Shown piece by piece: positions 1 through 8,821 of a stretch of 64,000 bases of DNA; position 1 is the first letter of the stretch, and each line of letters starts with the position of its first letter. Where the stretch lies: assembly GCA_028284445.1 (NCBI GenBank), contig JANQRS010000082.1, forward strand, positions 1-64,000, read 5' to 3'. Below the pieces are notes generated by a model. It did not search any database. It saw only the letters and a program-made list of their open reading frames with translations, and had not been told where the DNA came from. The position numbers and the translations under genes were made by a program. This stretch comes from Calditrichia bacterium (GTDB lineage Bacteria > Calditrichota > Calditrichia > RBG-13-44-9 > J075).

Positions 1-111
1 ATTCAGTGCTCCTGGTTTAGAGTACTTAAAAAGATACCCAAATTGAGTATTCTTATTTAATTACAATCCTTAACTAAATGACATTGAGTATCAAGTATCC
101 AATCCCCAATC
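1..111. other. left-edge intergenic region
   Basis: AT-rich sequence at the window edge with no coding signal that I can support. It contains short near-repeats (GAGTATTC, GAGTATC, AAGTATCC) of the kind seen in other intergenic spaces here. The next gene ends at 112, running leftwards, so its transcript probably ends here, but there is no clear hairpin followed by a T-run. Confidence 0.4.
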
Positions 112-672
112 TCACCCCCCAAATCCAATCCGGTTAAACTGTCCCTCCGTAATCCGAACAACACGCCCACTGCCGTCATCAATAATCAGATCCAGTGAAA
201 AGGTGCCGGATATAAACTGCTCTTCGAAGTTAATTTCGGTGATCGTCAACGTGCCCTGCGGATTTGCAGAATCCGGCTCTGCCACAAAAATCGAATCTGT
301 GGTAACAGCCTGGCTATAACCGCTGCTAAAGAAGCGATCCAGTCCGCTATCGGCATCTTTGACCAGGGGGTAGCTGCGAACGCCGACCGCGTTAACGTCG
401 GTAATGACGAAAAGAATGGCGCTGGCCATATTGCCGATGCTGGCCGTCAAACTTACAACCGTATTCGGGATCAGCACTGCGCCTTCAACCGACGCCGGTG
501 TCCACTGACTGCCATTGACCTTCATGGTCATCACGCCCGGATCAACAGTGGTGCCATTCATATTATCATCAATATCATCGCTATCCGGGCCAACGCCATC
601 TGTGCCACAGGTGGTGAGGAGAAGAAGGGTGATGAGTGTAAATACAAGCTTGAGAGATATGCTCATTTTCAT
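112..672 (-). CDS. exported lipoprotein of unknown function
   Basis: 186-residue protein. The ATG at 672 is chosen because GGAG lies about six bases upstream and because translation from here begins directly with a lipoprotein signal (MKMSIS, then a hydrophobic stretch, then a LLTTC lipobox). A longer reading frame exists, but its extra N-terminus is translated from a repeat-like intergenic sequence. After the lipobox there is a short Asp/Gly-rich linker and then a roughly 150-residue beta-rich domain. It resembles the small exported lipoproteins common in Bacteroidota and relatives that bind no recognised ligand. I do not recognise the family. It probably forms a two-gene unit with the beta-barrel gene at 771-1340. 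Confidence 0.7.
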   Translation of the reverse strand: MKMSISLKLVFTLITLLLLTTCGTDGVGPDSDDIDDNMNGTTVDPGVMTMKVNGSQWTPASVEGAVLIPNTVVSLTASIGNMASAILFVITDVNAVGVRSYPLVKDADSGLDRFFSSGYSQAVTTDSIFVAEPDSANPQGTLTITEINFEEQFISGTFSLDLIIDDGSGRVVRITEGQFNRIGFGG

Positions 673-770
673 AACTTTCTCCGGTATTATGATCGTCCCC
701 CCTCTATCTCCCTCCGGGGGGGAGATAATCTTGACAATCCTGTTCATCCTGTCAGAGCTTTATTTCTTCC
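673..770. repeat. intergenic repeat with GGGAGATA hairpin and CCTGTTCATCCTGTC element
   Basis: The short gap between two minus-strand genes holds a stem TATCTCCC/GGGAGATA (705-727). Next to it is a sequence reading, on the minus strand, as gacaggatgaacaggattg. The second element belongs to the same family as the 9-bp tandem array at 19136-19187 and the elements at 15395-15415 and 15535-15553. It lies just upstream of the ribosome-binding site of the lipoprotein gene. Confidence 0.6.
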
Positions 771-1340
771 CTACAGTTTAAAATCCACCCCAAGACGCAG
801 GGCCCCGATACCAACGCCCACTTCCCCAACAGCAGCAAGCTTCGGTGAAAAGTAGTAGCGCAAACCGGCGCCGGCGCCGGCGGTAAAGCCGCTGACTGAT
901 GGCGTAGACACGTTACCGGCAGTACCGTTATAACTCACGGAGCCGGTATTCGTACCGATGCTAAACGAGAGGTAAGGGTCAACTTTCGGGTTCTTGAAAA
1001 CGTCCGCATGAAAGAAAACGGTGCCGAGGAAAACGATGTTCTTGTAGGTAAATTCACCGGCATTGGTAAAGAGAAAAAAATCCTCGGAATACTGGCTATA
1101 GGCAAACGAACCGCCCACGCCTAACCAGGTGGCAATGCCTTCGCCGAGATCCAGCAGATCATCCTTAATTGCATATTCTACCTGCCCGGCCAATCCGGCG
1201 GAGGCACCGTAGACAGCTCCGAGCACCACGCGCGGACCAATATTCAAGGTTCCCTTACGTGCGACTATATCGTCCTGAGCATAGATTAGTGAGCTACATG
1301 CAAAGAGCATGAAAAGAGCAATGCTAAATTCCTTCTTCAT
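771..1340 (-). CDS. outer-membrane beta-barrel protein
   Basis: 189-residue protein with an N-terminal signal peptide (MKKEFSIALFMLFACSSLIYA, cleavage expected after the YAQ region). The mature part alternates polar and hydrophobic residues and is Gly/Tyr/Phe-rich, with repeated turns (GVGGSFAYSQY, AGAGAGLRYYF, GVGIGALRLGVDF). It ends in a hydrophobic/aromatic strand typical of OmpA/OmpW-like porin-fold proteins. It has no OmpA peptidoglycan-binding domain. The role is unknown; small barrels of this kind are usually structural or sensors of envelope state. It is transcribed divergently from the CHAT gene at 1516 and is probably co-transcribed with the lipoprotein downstream. Confidence 0.7.
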   Translation of the reverse strand: MKKEFSIALFMLFACSSLIYAQDDIVARKGTLNIGPRVVLGAVYGASAGLAGQVEYAIKDDLLDLGEGIATWLGVGGSFAYSQYSEDFFLFTNAGEFTYKNIVFLGTVFFHADVFKNPKVDPYLSFSIGTNTGSVSYNGTAGNVSTPSVSGFTAGAGAGLRYYFSPKLAAVGEVGVGIGALRLGVDFKL

Positions 1341-1380
1341 GACTATATTTCCCTCTGGTTATGTGAGATTAACATTGGCA

Positions 1381-1419
1381 GCCAGCGACAGATTCTGTCG
1401 CTCTGCCGATCAGGCTGGC
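1381..1419. other. hairpin in the divergent region upstream of the CHAT gene
   Basis: A perfect 7-bp stem (GCGACAG, loop ATT, CTGTCGC; 1385-1401) sits inside an outer GCCA/TGGC pairing. It lies about 100 bases upstream of the GTG start at 1516 and 40 bases upstream of the opposite gene. It could be a 5' untranslated structure or an operator. I cannot assign it to a known riboswitch. Confidence 0.4.
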
Positions 1420-1515
1420 GAAGGCCGGACCGTTTTCTATCAATGACGTGCGGAATTTTCCGGATTTTGAAGAAACGGAAAAATATTTTCAGCCTGGTAA
1501 AATGAGGGGAAGCGA

Positions 1516-4500
1516 GTGAATCAAAAGCCCACCAAATCTGTGCTTATCGGCATCGTTTTAGTATGCCTGATAGTCGCCTGTCAGAGCGAATCGCAAGAGC
1601 AAGCTCAAATCGCTGCAGAACCACCGCCGACCACTAAAGATGTGTCGCCTTATGCAGAGGCAGACAGCCTGTTATACCTCGTTAACGACCGTATGCGCCG
1701 CCGGCAGATGAGCACTGTCGACAGCTTGTTGTCCGTAGCTGCCGGGATTTATCAATCCGGGCCAGCGAACGACTCACTCGCGCAGGTGGGATTCTTGAAA
1801 ACACAAACTTATCGGGCCAGCTACTTTCGCGAATTGGGTCAACTCGACCAATGTCTATCGGTCTGGAATGCGCACTTTCCCACAGCGCTATCACGTTTCG
1901 GCGATCAGCACGCCATCGTTGCCACTTTTTACAACGTCAAATCGGCTTATTTTATCGTTGCCGGAAATATGGACTCCAGCCGTGTCTATGCAGAAAAGGC
2001 CATCAGCGCGCTGGCCTCAGCAGATAAACCGGATACAGGACCGTTATTTAGCGCGCATCTGCGCCTGACGCGCGTGGCTTTTCAGAGCTTTGATCTCTTA
2101 TCCGCCATGCATCATTCCCAAAAAGCGATTGAATATGCGGCCACGGCAAATCAAGGTGGGATTGACAGCGTTGGACTTGGCGCTGCCTACAATTTGCGAG
2201 CGGGGGTTCATTATCATTTCCAGGAGCTTGAACAAACGCTGGAAATGCTGCATAAGGCCTATGAATTGACTGCCGCAAATCCGTTTTGGGAAGCCAACTA
2301 CAAAATGAACGTTGCCGGAGTCCTGGCAGAGGCCGGCAACCTGGAAGAGAGCCTGACCCTGAATCAGGAGGCCATGGCCATTCTGAAATCCATGAAGCAG
2401 GCACCGCAGGAAAATTTGTCGATTGCCCGCTACAACTTTGGCATCATTTACATGGATATGGCAAAATACGACTCTGCCGAAGTCTATTTGGCTGACATGC
2501 TGGCATGGCGGAAAGCCAATACCCCAAATGACCTGATGCTCATTTCTACTAATCAAAACTCGCTGGCATACGTTTACACAAAGCAAGGCAAGCTGGATAA
2601 AGCGAATGCGCTCTTTCGAGCTTCGGAAGCGACCTATGCCAAGGTGCTGCCACCATTTCACCCGGGACTTAATCGCTACCATTTGCTGCTTACGGATTAT
2701 CATGAGGCAGCAGGCAACTTGCGCGAAGCAGCAAGCGTGGCGCAAAAGGCTCTGAATAGCGCAACCAAATCACCGGGGCATCACGGGCTGGACTACAACC
2801 CGGACATCGACGATATTCTCTTAAAGGATCATGCCGTAAAAGCATATGAGAAAAAAGCACGCTTCCTGCTGGCCTTGGCCATACAGGAAAACGATGCATC
2901 ATTAGCAGCGCAGGCGCTGGATGCTGTAGCCGTTGCCGTTCGCCTGCTTGACAATATGCGCGCCGACTACCAGCAAGTGCGCTTTCGTCGCTTGCTAAAC
3001 GAGCATGCCCGGAGCATTTACAGCAGCGGGGTGAAGGGAGCGCTGTTGAGACATGCAGTCACTGGTAACGAAGCTGATCTGGCCCTGGCCTTTTCATATT
3101 CCACTCGTAGCAAAAGCGGGCAGCTGCATGACATACAGCGAAATTTGCGGGCCCGGCAATATGCGGATATCCCGGCGCATTTAAAGCAGAGAGAAGATTC
3201 CCTGCAGACCGTTATCTGGCGAAACGAAATGATTTTCAAGCGCCTGCAGCAACAACAGGCAATGGTCCAGGCAAAATCGATTGAAGATTCCCTGCACGGA
3301 TTATGGATCCGCCTTGGCGAATTTCGTCGCACCATGCAGCAATCTTATCCAGTCTACCGCGCCCTGATGTTCAAAGCCCCGGAATTCGACGTGACGGCAT
3401 TCCGTAAAAAAGCTATCGATGAACACACCGTGGTGATAGACGTGTTCAACGACCAGGACAGCCTGCACTTCTTTGCTATGTCCCAAGACAGGCTGCTGAT
3501 AAACAGCGTGGCGTTCGATGAAGTATTTCGCAAAAAGCTGAGGCTGGTCAGTCAACATGTCAGTGGCGCCGGCGGAGAATTCGCCTCATTTGCGAAGAAT
3601 AGTTTCGATCTCTATCAGCAGCTTCTAAAACCACTTGAAGAGCTGTTAGAAGACCGCAAGATCATTTTCATTCCCGATCAAGCCGTCTACTCTTTACCCA
3701 TTGCGGCATTGCTAACGGCAACGCCGCCAGCCACCGGTGTTAAATCTTATGCAGACCTCCCCTACTTAATTCGCTCGTCGCGGCTTCGTCACACCTATGC
3801 CGCATCCTTACTGACTTCCAACGAAGATCGCGGCGCGTTGCCGGCGGAAAATAGCTTCATTGGCTATGCGCCCGGATTCCTGGAGGGTCTGCCTGACGAC
3901 GGCATTGTTGGAGAAGCCTTGATGTCATTTGGAGAGGGCGGAGATAAGCTGACAAGCGGCGGACCGCTTCCCTACAGCGCCGATGAAGTTCAGCAAATTC
4001 GACAGGCATTTCTTAACGCCTATAGCTCGCTGCCGCTTTGGCTGGCCGGCTTTTTTGATCAAGCAACAGATCTCCGCATCAATCAGGACGCAAACGAAAC
4101 GCAAATGCTTGCAGATGTGCTCGACCAATACCGCTATGTGCATTTCTCCACGCACGGCTTTTACTACCAGGAGCCCCAAGAATTGGCTGGCCTGATTCTC
4201 TATCCCGATTCGCAAAACGACGGCATCGTTTTGGCGGAAGACATTTATCGCTTGAACTTGAATGCAGAACTGATTGTGCTGAGCGCCTGCCAAACCGGCC
4301 TCGGGGAATGGACCCGCGGAGAGGGGTTAATCGGACCGGCTCAGGCATTCTTGCAAGCCGGTGCCCGAAACCTGCTGGTAACGCTATGGCAAACGGAAAA
4401 CCGCAGCGCACGGGAACTAATGATTCGTTTCTATCAGGAAATGCTCAATGGAAGGGATAAAGATAAGGCCTTGCAGGTCGCACAGCTGGCCATGCTGGAA

Positions 4501-4566
4501 ACCAGCGATTTTCAACACCCGCGCTACTGGGCGCCCTACATTCTTATTGGCGAAGCAAGCGAGTAA
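1516..4566 (+). CDS. TPR-CHAT domain lipoprotein (module 1)
   Basis: 1016 residues, GTG start preceded by GAGGGGAAG. It begins with a lipoprotein signal (lipobox IVACQ, Cys22). Residues ~50-470 are helical TPR repeats and ~500-620 are a helical linker. The C-terminal CHAT (caspase-like) domain covers ~640-1016. The catalytic dyad is visible: His880 in HFSTHG and Cys925 in LSACQTG, followed by the conserved RGEGLIGPAQAFLQAGA and LWQTEN. CHAT domains are cysteine peptidases of the caspase-separase clan. The lipobox places the peptidase outside the cytoplasm, which is unusual. It is convergent with the zf-HC2 gene, overlapping it by 23 bases at the 3' end. A paralogue with related architecture lies at 24351. 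The function in signalling is inferred. Confidence 0.88.
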   Translation: MNQKPTKSVLIGIVLVCLIVACQSESQEQAQIAAEPPPTTKDVSPYAEADSLLYLVNDRMRRRQMSTVDSLLSVAAGIYQSGPANDSLAQVGFLKTQTYRASYFRELGQLDQCLSVWNAHFPTALSRFGDQHAIVATFYNVKSAYFIVAGNMDSSRVYAEKAISALASADKPDTGPLFSAHLRLTRVAFQSFDLLSAMHHSQKAIEYAATANQGGIDSVGLGAAYNLRAGVHYHFQELEQTLEMLHKAYELTAANPFWEANYKMNVAGVLAEAGNLEESLTLNQEAMAILKSMKQAPQENLSIARYNFGIIYMDMAKYDSAEVYLADMLAWRKANTPNDLMLISTNQNSLAYVYTKQGKLDKANALFRASEATYAKVLPPFHPGLNRYHLLLTDYHEAAGNLREAASVAQKALNSATKSPGHHGLDYNPDIDDILLKDHAVKAYEKKARFLLALAIQENDASLAAQALDAVAVAVRLLDNMRADYQQVRFRRLLNEHARSIYSSGVKGALLRHAVTGNEADLALAFSYSTRSKSGQLHDIQRNLRARQYADIPAHLKQREDSLQTVIWRNEMIFKRLQQQQAMVQAKSIEDSLHGLWIRLGEFRRTMQQSYPVYRALMFKAPEFDVTAFRKKAIDEHTVVIDVFNDQDSLHFFAMSQDRLLINSVAFDEVFRKKLRLVSQHVSGAGGEFASFAKNSFDLYQQLLKPLEELLEDRKIIFIPDQAVYSLPIAALLTATPPATGVKSYADLPYLIRSSRLRHTYAASLLTSNEDRGALPAENSFIGYAPGFLEGLPDDGIVGEALMSFGEGGDKLTSGGPLPYSADEVQQIRQAFLNAYSSLPLWLAGFFDQATDLRINQDANETQMLADVLDQYRYVHFSTHGFYYQEPQELAGLILYPDSQNDGIVLAEDIYRLNLNAELIVLSACQTGLGEWTRGEGLIGPAQAFLQAGARNLLVTLWQTENRSARELMIRFYQEMLNGRDKDKALQVAQLAMLETSDFQHPRYWAPYILIGEASE

Positions 4567-5374
4567 GCTTTTTGGCAACGTTTCGCAACGCATCGGAAAG
4601 GTAAACGCCGTCGGGATTGTTCTGTTGATCAGCAATCGCAATCATTTGTTGGCATCCTTCAAGCGCCCGTTCCAACTTATTACGATTAACACCAATTTCC
4701 ACTGAACGCTGCAACCACTGCAAAGCATCTTTCGGCTGCTCCAGCATCAGATTCGCCTTTATCATATACCAGGCGATGTCCATCCGTAAATCTTCCGGAA
4801 CGCTTGTTGAATCGATCTCGTCAAAAAGCCGCATCGCCTGTTCAACCTGCTCAGCATCATATCGAGCACCGGTAAGCCAGGAAGATTCTCTGGCGTTTAT
4901 TAGCAATGCAACAGCTTCGTTATATGATCGCCACTGTGGTTCATCCTGGCTCTGCATGAATTGCAGATTTGCCTCGGAAGGGTCCACCCTGGCAAAGTCG
5001 GCCCAGGCTGATTCATTCTGATGACCGGTAAACCATACTGCTCCGATTGCCGCACTTACCAAAAGCAATACCGCCGCAGCCCGCCACAGAACTGTCTGCC
5101 AAGCACTCACTTCAGATGCATGCAAAACAGCCTTGGCTTTCTCGCGCGTCTCAGGCGACAATGCCTCGGCGGCCAACGACTGCATAATGCCTTCCCGCCG
5201 CTGCAACTCCTGATTGCAATCAGAGCAAAACAGGACGTGATCCAGAAACGCATCTTTTTCACTCGCCGTCATTTTTTCCATGAGATAGCGATCAATCGTC
5301 TCGTCTCTGGTTGCTTCAATACCGCAGCGATCATCATTCATCGGAAAGAGATTCGGGCCTTGCTGTTCACTCAT
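4544..5374 (-). CDS. zf-HC2 anti-sigma-like membrane protein (module 1)
   Basis: 276 residues. An N-terminal putative zinc finger of the anti-sigma type is seen as H46-x3-C50-x2-C53 (HVLFCSDC) with the usual preceding helix (IDRYLMEKMTASEKDAF). One membrane helix follows at about 97-117. The C-terminal ~150 residues are helical and TPR-like (PKDALQWLQRSVEIG). By family knowledge the zinc-finger part stays in the cytoplasm and binds a sigma factor. The C-terminal part would then be extracytoplasmic, on the same side as the CHAT lipoprotein. It lies 87 bases downstream of the sigma-factor gene on the same strand, which supports a sigma/anti-sigma pair. The zf-HC2 protein at 20573 has the same layout. 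Confidence 0.8.
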   Translation of the reverse strand: MSEQQGPNLFPMNDDRCGIEATRDETIDRYLMEKMTASEKDAFLDHVLFCSDCNQELQRREGIMQSLAAEALSPETREKAKAVLHASEVSAWQTVLWRAAAVLLLVSAAIGAVWFTGHQNESAWADFARVDPSEANLQFMQSQDEPQWRSYNEAVALLINARESSWLTGARYDAEQVEQAMRLFDEIDSTSVPEDLRMDIAWYMIKANLMLEQPKDALQWLQRSVEIGVNRNKLERALEGCQQMIAIADQQNNPDGVYLSDALRNVAKKLTRLLRQ

Positions 5375-5461
5375 CTTTCTGTCTCCGGTTTATCCAACCC
5401 TCGACCTCTCCCCATACTTATGACGGATGGATTTACACCAATTTTGATTTTTACAGAAACT

Positions 5462-6286
5462 TTATCCACGCGGATATCCTTTCTCCGTTAAGCAGTCGCG
5501 CAGTTGCCTGAGAATGTAATGATAGCGATTTCGCACCTTTTGCAGCGACTCGAAGCCAAAAACCATCTGCAATTCCTCGAAAGTGAACTGATGCCCGTCC
5601 AGTCCTTTGTCGAGGCCAAATCGCAGCTTGATCAGATCACGGTCCATCTTCCTTAAAGTCTGCAAGCATTGTTGGTAGGCATCATTTTGAACAGATTGAG
5701 GCGCATCCTCAGCAGTTGCCTGAGCAGAATGTAGCAATTCATCGGCGCCAAAAACTTTTGTTTGCACGCGGAAAGCGCCGAGTGTCAGCCGGCGATAGCG
5801 ATCGATCTCATTTTGTGAGAGGTCTGCGCGCTTGAAAATGCTGTTAAATTTATCGAGAAAGGTGCGATATGCCATCGCCTGCGGATCTACCAGCGCTTCA
5901 AATCTATCCAGGATCGCAGGCGGCAATCCATTTAATCGTAATTGCCCAATCCCTTCGCTGCTGATGATAAAGCGCTCGGGCGGTTGCTCATCACGAATTT
6001 TGTCCTGAACCAAATGCTTAACTATTTCCCGCAGGTAACGAGCCGGTGAACGAACGATCTCATCCTGCTTTTGCATTCGTCCCTGCAAGCGCTGCATTGC
6101 TTCCGCCAGCAACCCGCAAATAGCCGATGAATCAATCCCATCACCAAGGCGCTTATGAACATAGAATGCCACATCCCTCAACAGGCGCTCGTCGATCGCT
6201 GCCAATTCCGGCTGATCATCCAATCGAGCAAGATTGCGGATGCACTGGGTAAGGTAGGGTGAGTGTAGAGGACTAAATGGGGCCAT
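5462..6286 (-). CDS. sigma-70-family (ECF-like) RNA polymerase sigma factor (module 1)
   Basis: 274 residues. The middle part (~40-110) resembles a divergent sigma region 2, and residues ~205-270 carry a region-4-like helix-turn-helix starting LIKLRFGLDKGLDGHQFTFEEL and ending in a basic helix (KVRNRYHYILRQLRD). It is longer than a standard ECF factor, with an insertion between regions 2 and 4. No clear Shine-Dalgarno precedes the ATG, so the start is uncertain. It would direct RNA polymerase to a regulon when not held by the zf-HC2 protein encoded next downstream. The region-4 match is clearer than the region-2 match. Confidence 0.7.
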   Translation of the reverse strand: MAPFSPLHSPYLTQCIRNLARLDDQPELAAIDERLLRDVAFYVHKRLGDGIDSSAICGLLAEAMQRLQGRMQKQDEIVRSPARYLREIVKHLVQDKIRDEQPPERFIISSEGIGQLRLNGLPPAILDRFEALVDPQAMAYRTFLDKFNSIFKRADLSQNEIDRYRRLTLGAFRVQTKVFGADELLHSAQATAEDAPQSVQNDAYQQCLQTLRKMDRDLIKLRFGLDKGLDGHQFTFEELQMVFGFESLQKVRNRYHYILRQLRDCLTEKGYPRG

Positions 6287-6289
6287 AAG

Positions 6290-6452
6290 TTAAGTCGTTT
6301 CCTGTCTTTGAGCCAGATCTAAGTTTAACGCCCCAAAATTCCAAATTCCAGTCTTACAAATTCCAAAGTGTGCCTTGCACCCAGGCAGTTGGGATATCGA
6401 GCATACCTTCACCCAACAGTGTGCATTCATGTTTATTCGCGAAAATTCGTGG
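6290..6452. repeat. intergenic repeat-like spacer
   Basis: Non-coding gap between two minus-strand genes. It contains phrases typical of dispersed intergenic repeats: CCAAATTCCAG, ACAAATTCCAAAG, and a TTCGCGAAAATTCGTGGTTATT element. It separates the module 1 sigma gene from the next operon. I see no terminator with a T-run. Confidence 0.4.
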
Positions 6453-7127
6453 TTATTTTTTCTCACTCCCCTCTTTCTCAAAGGCCTCAATCTCGCGGAT
6501 AAACCCGAGCGCGTCAGCGATTTGACTGCCCTGGCCGCGCAGGAGCGTTTGCATCCACTTTGTATCGATGTTTTTTCGATCCAGCTTTCTATAGGCCCAA
6601 AGAGTTGGGAGAATAAGAATGACACTAAAGAATCCCTGGGCAATCAGCCAGTTTCGATTGCCGACCTCAATAATATCGATTCCGAAAAGAATCTGAAAAA
6701 ACCAAATGACAAAGGCCATGTAGAACGGAAAAATCCAGACCCCTTTCTGTAAGTAGCTAACAATAATGAGGCGCAGCTCCTGAAGTTGTTTTTGCAACAC
6801 CGGAATCGGCGCAGCATAATCGATATTGGCAATGAAGCCTAATTGACGCATGGCTCCGCTGCTGATCCATACCGTCCACAGCGTCAGGACCACACCAGCA
6901 GCAGTAACATGAGGGCTATCCCAGTGCGAAACTGTAAAGCCGGCAAAGCCGATGGCGCAAAGCGCGAAAAAGGCCAGCGTTGCCCCAATCATCCAGGTAA
7001 GACTGCGAATCTTATTCCGGGCCTTATCAAGATTCGACCTGCGCAACACCTCCAGATTTAGCTGCCAGTTGCGATCCAGTTTTTTGTCCTGATCCTGCCA
7101 AATTTCTTGTAATCTATCGAGATCCAT
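6453..7127 (-). CDS. four-helix membrane protein paired with ECF sigma factor
   Basis: 224 residues. The N-terminus (MDLDRLQEIWQDQDKKLDRN) is a short amphipathic segment of a type often encoded directly after ECF sigma genes in Bacteroidota and relatives. Four hydrophobic helices follow at about 46-68, 75-95, 128-150 and 160-178. The ATG overlaps the sigma-factor stop codon as TAATG (7125-7129), which indicates translational coupling. It is likely a membrane partner or anti-sigma factor, but it has no zf-HC2 motif, so this role is inferred from gene position only. Confidence 0.65.
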   Translation of the reverse strand: MDLDRLQEIWQDQDKKLDRNWQLNLEVLRRSNLDKARNKIRSLTWMIGATLAFFALCAIGFAGFTVSHWDSPHVTAAGVVLTLWTVWISSGAMRQLGFIANIDYAAPIPVLQKQLQELRLIIVSYLQKGVWIFPFYMAFVIWFFQILFGIDIIEVGNRNWLIAQGFFSVILILPTLWAYRKLDRKNIDTKWMQTLLRGQGSQIADALGFIREIEAFEKEGSEKK

Positions 7128-7630
7128 TATTCTTCCACACTTTCAAATCGCTTCTTGAACGTTTTTTTGATACGATTAATTTTGGTGCCAACGTTGCTCT
7201 TCGAGATATTTAGAATTCGTCCTATTTCTTCATGGCTATTGCCGTCCAGGTAGAGAATCATCAAGGCCTTGTTTAGTTCATCCAACTCACTGATAAGCTG
7301 TTGGAGAAGCGCCAGATCCTCATTCTGCTCTACGGCATCATCAGCAACGATATCAACAAATTGGCTATCTACAACCGGCGTATATTTACGCCGGGTTGTT
7401 GATTTGCGCACAAAGGAAATGGCCACATTCAAGGCAATGCTATACATCCAGGTGCTTAGCTTGCGGGAATGGTCGTACGACGGGAAGCTGCGCCAAAGCT
7501 GGACAATAATATCCTGGGCAAGATCTTTCTGGTCTTCAACATCCCGACAGTAGGTATTGCAAACCTTAAACACAATGCCTTTGTTCGCTTCGAGCATCTC
7601 TACGAAGGCTGTTTTATCACTCTTCGGCAT
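7127..7630 (-). CDS. ECF-type RNA polymerase sigma factor
   Basis: 167 residues, close to the usual ECF length. Region 2 is clear (residues ~12-80: VFKVCNTYCRDVEDQKDLAQDI..., then SFPSYDHSRKLSTWMYSIALNVAISFVRK). Region 4 is clear at ~110-160, with the helix-turn-helix IGRILNISKSNVGTKINRIKKTFKKRF. The start overlaps the 3' end of the upstream hydrolase gene by 14 bases and its stop overlaps the next gene as TAATG, so the three genes form one operon. It would recruit RNA polymerase to stress or envelope genes; its targets cannot be read from this window. Confidence 0.88.
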   Translation of the reverse strand: MPKSDKTAFVEMLEANKGIVFKVCNTYCRDVEDQKDLAQDIIVQLWRSFPSYDHSRKLSTWMYSIALNVAISFVRKSTTRRKYTPVVDSQFVDIVADDAVEQNEDLALLQQLISELDELNKALMILYLDGNSHEEIGRILNISKSNVGTKINRIKKTFKKRFESVEE

Positions 7631-8639
7631 AGTGGGCCCGTAAAGTCGTGTTTAACCAACTGCTTATTGCTTCCAGCGCTTCTGGATGATAATGCACGGA
7701 ATTATGATTGGCATCTTCGATCATCAATACTTTTCCATCGCTATTGTCCTTGACAAGCGGCTCAAACTGATCTACCCGAAACATCTGATCTCCCTTGCCA
7801 ACGATTAGCAACAGCGGCTTGCTAACGGCCTGGAAGGCCTTCGCCGGATCATCCGGAGACATGCTCATCAAGCTTCGAAAGCTGTAACGCGTTAATGGCG
7901 TATCTTCGGGCAAATTAAAAAACATGACCGGCAACTCGTGCCAACGGGTGATAAATACATTGTTGAGCATCGAGAGTCCAATGATTCTGGCCAGGTGAAT
8001 CTGAGCAAATTGCTCGTCAGATTCAGACGATTCATTCTTGGCGGTCGGTGAATTGTATCCGAGCGCCGGAGCAAAGAGAAGATAGCCATCAACCGCTCGT
8101 CTATCCTCCTCCAGGACGTAGCGCATGATGATGCCGCCCCCCATCGAGTGTCCGGCCAAAATTATGGATTCCTTGGGTGTTTCATCCTGAATACTCGCGA
8201 CCACATCTTCAATATCGTCCAAATATTGATCAATATAGTCAATATCACCAGGTGCGCCATCTGATTGTCCATGCCCGCGCAAATCAAGGGCAATTACCCT
8301 GGCGCCGGTGTTTTCACTAAGCAATCCGGCGGTTGTATTGAATGTAAAATTACTGCTCAGGATACCGTGAATCAAAATGATGGTGGTATTGGACTGACCG
8401 CCAAATTGATTGGCGGCAAGATTGAGATTGTCCCGCATACTGAATTTGACGGGCGTATAGCCATAATCCTGCGCAAAATTCAACCCGCTTTCCTGCATCT
8501 TTTCCGGAGAGAACGTCAGCGGTTTTTCGAATGTTGGCTCGGCCATATGCACCAGACAAAGCGCACCAGTGATATAAACCAGGGCACTAATAGCCAGCCC
8601 AATCAGCGTTTTACGGAATTTTATTCGAGGTAATTTCAT
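7617..8639 (-). CDS. alpha/beta hydrolase (membrane-anchored)
   Basis: 340 residues. The ATG at 8639 is chosen because AGGAG lies six bases upstream; an in-frame ATG 15 bases earlier lacks this. The N-terminal hydrophobic helix (residues ~10-31) is a signal anchor. The hydrolase core has an HG oxyanion motif (LIHGILSSN), a nucleophile elbow GHSMGGG with Ser165, an acid in the LLIVGKGDQMF strand and a late His (DANHNSVHYHP). This is the AB hydrolase / monoacylglycerol-lipase-like pattern. The substrate is unknown. It is the first gene of an operon with an ECF sigma factor and a membrane protein. Confidence 0.8.
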   Translation of the reverse strand: MKLPRIKFRKTLIGLAISALVYITGALCLVHMAEPTFEKPLTFSPEKMQESGLNFAQDYGYTPVKFSMRDNLNLAANQFGGQSNTTIILIHGILSSNFTFNTTAGLLSENTGARVIALDLRGHGQSDGAPGDIDYIDQYLDDIEDVVASIQDETPKESIILAGHSMGGGIIMRYVLEEDRRAVDGYLLFAPALGYNSPTAKNESSESDEQFAQIHLARIIGLSMLNNVFITRWHELPVMFFNLPEDTPLTRYSFRSLMSMSPDDPAKAFQAVSKPLLLIVGKGDQMFRVDQFEPLVKDNSDGKVLMIEDANHNSVHYHPEALEAISSWLNTTLRAHYAEE

Positions 8640-8821
8640 GTCGTCTCCTTTCATTTACTTCATTGTTCGCAGGAGAACGAGAAAAATCACAGTGCTGGGA
8701 ATAAAAAAGTGGCGGTGGCAAATTTTGAAAGACAAATGACAAAGTACACATCCCCCTTCGAAGGGAAACAGGGGGATGTGTAGGTCTAGAAAAGTCAGCG
8801 GTATTTCAATGCTTCAATGTA
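8640..8821. repeat. intergenic hairpin of the CACATCCCCC family
   Basis: A perfect 12-bp stem (8745-8756 with 8771-8782; TACACATCCCCC/GGGGGATGTGTA) with a 14-base loop lies between two minus-strand genes. Just before it is a GACAAATGACAAAG element also found at 27680 and 34162. A related CACATCCCCC element occurs at 36927. It could act as a transcription terminator or RNA-stabilising structure, though no long T-run follows. Confidence 0.6.

Noticed and set aside
6290..6643. 117-residue reading frame on the minus strand
   Set aside because: It overlaps the membrane-protein gene in another frame and continues into repeat DNA; no ribosome-binding site or domain.
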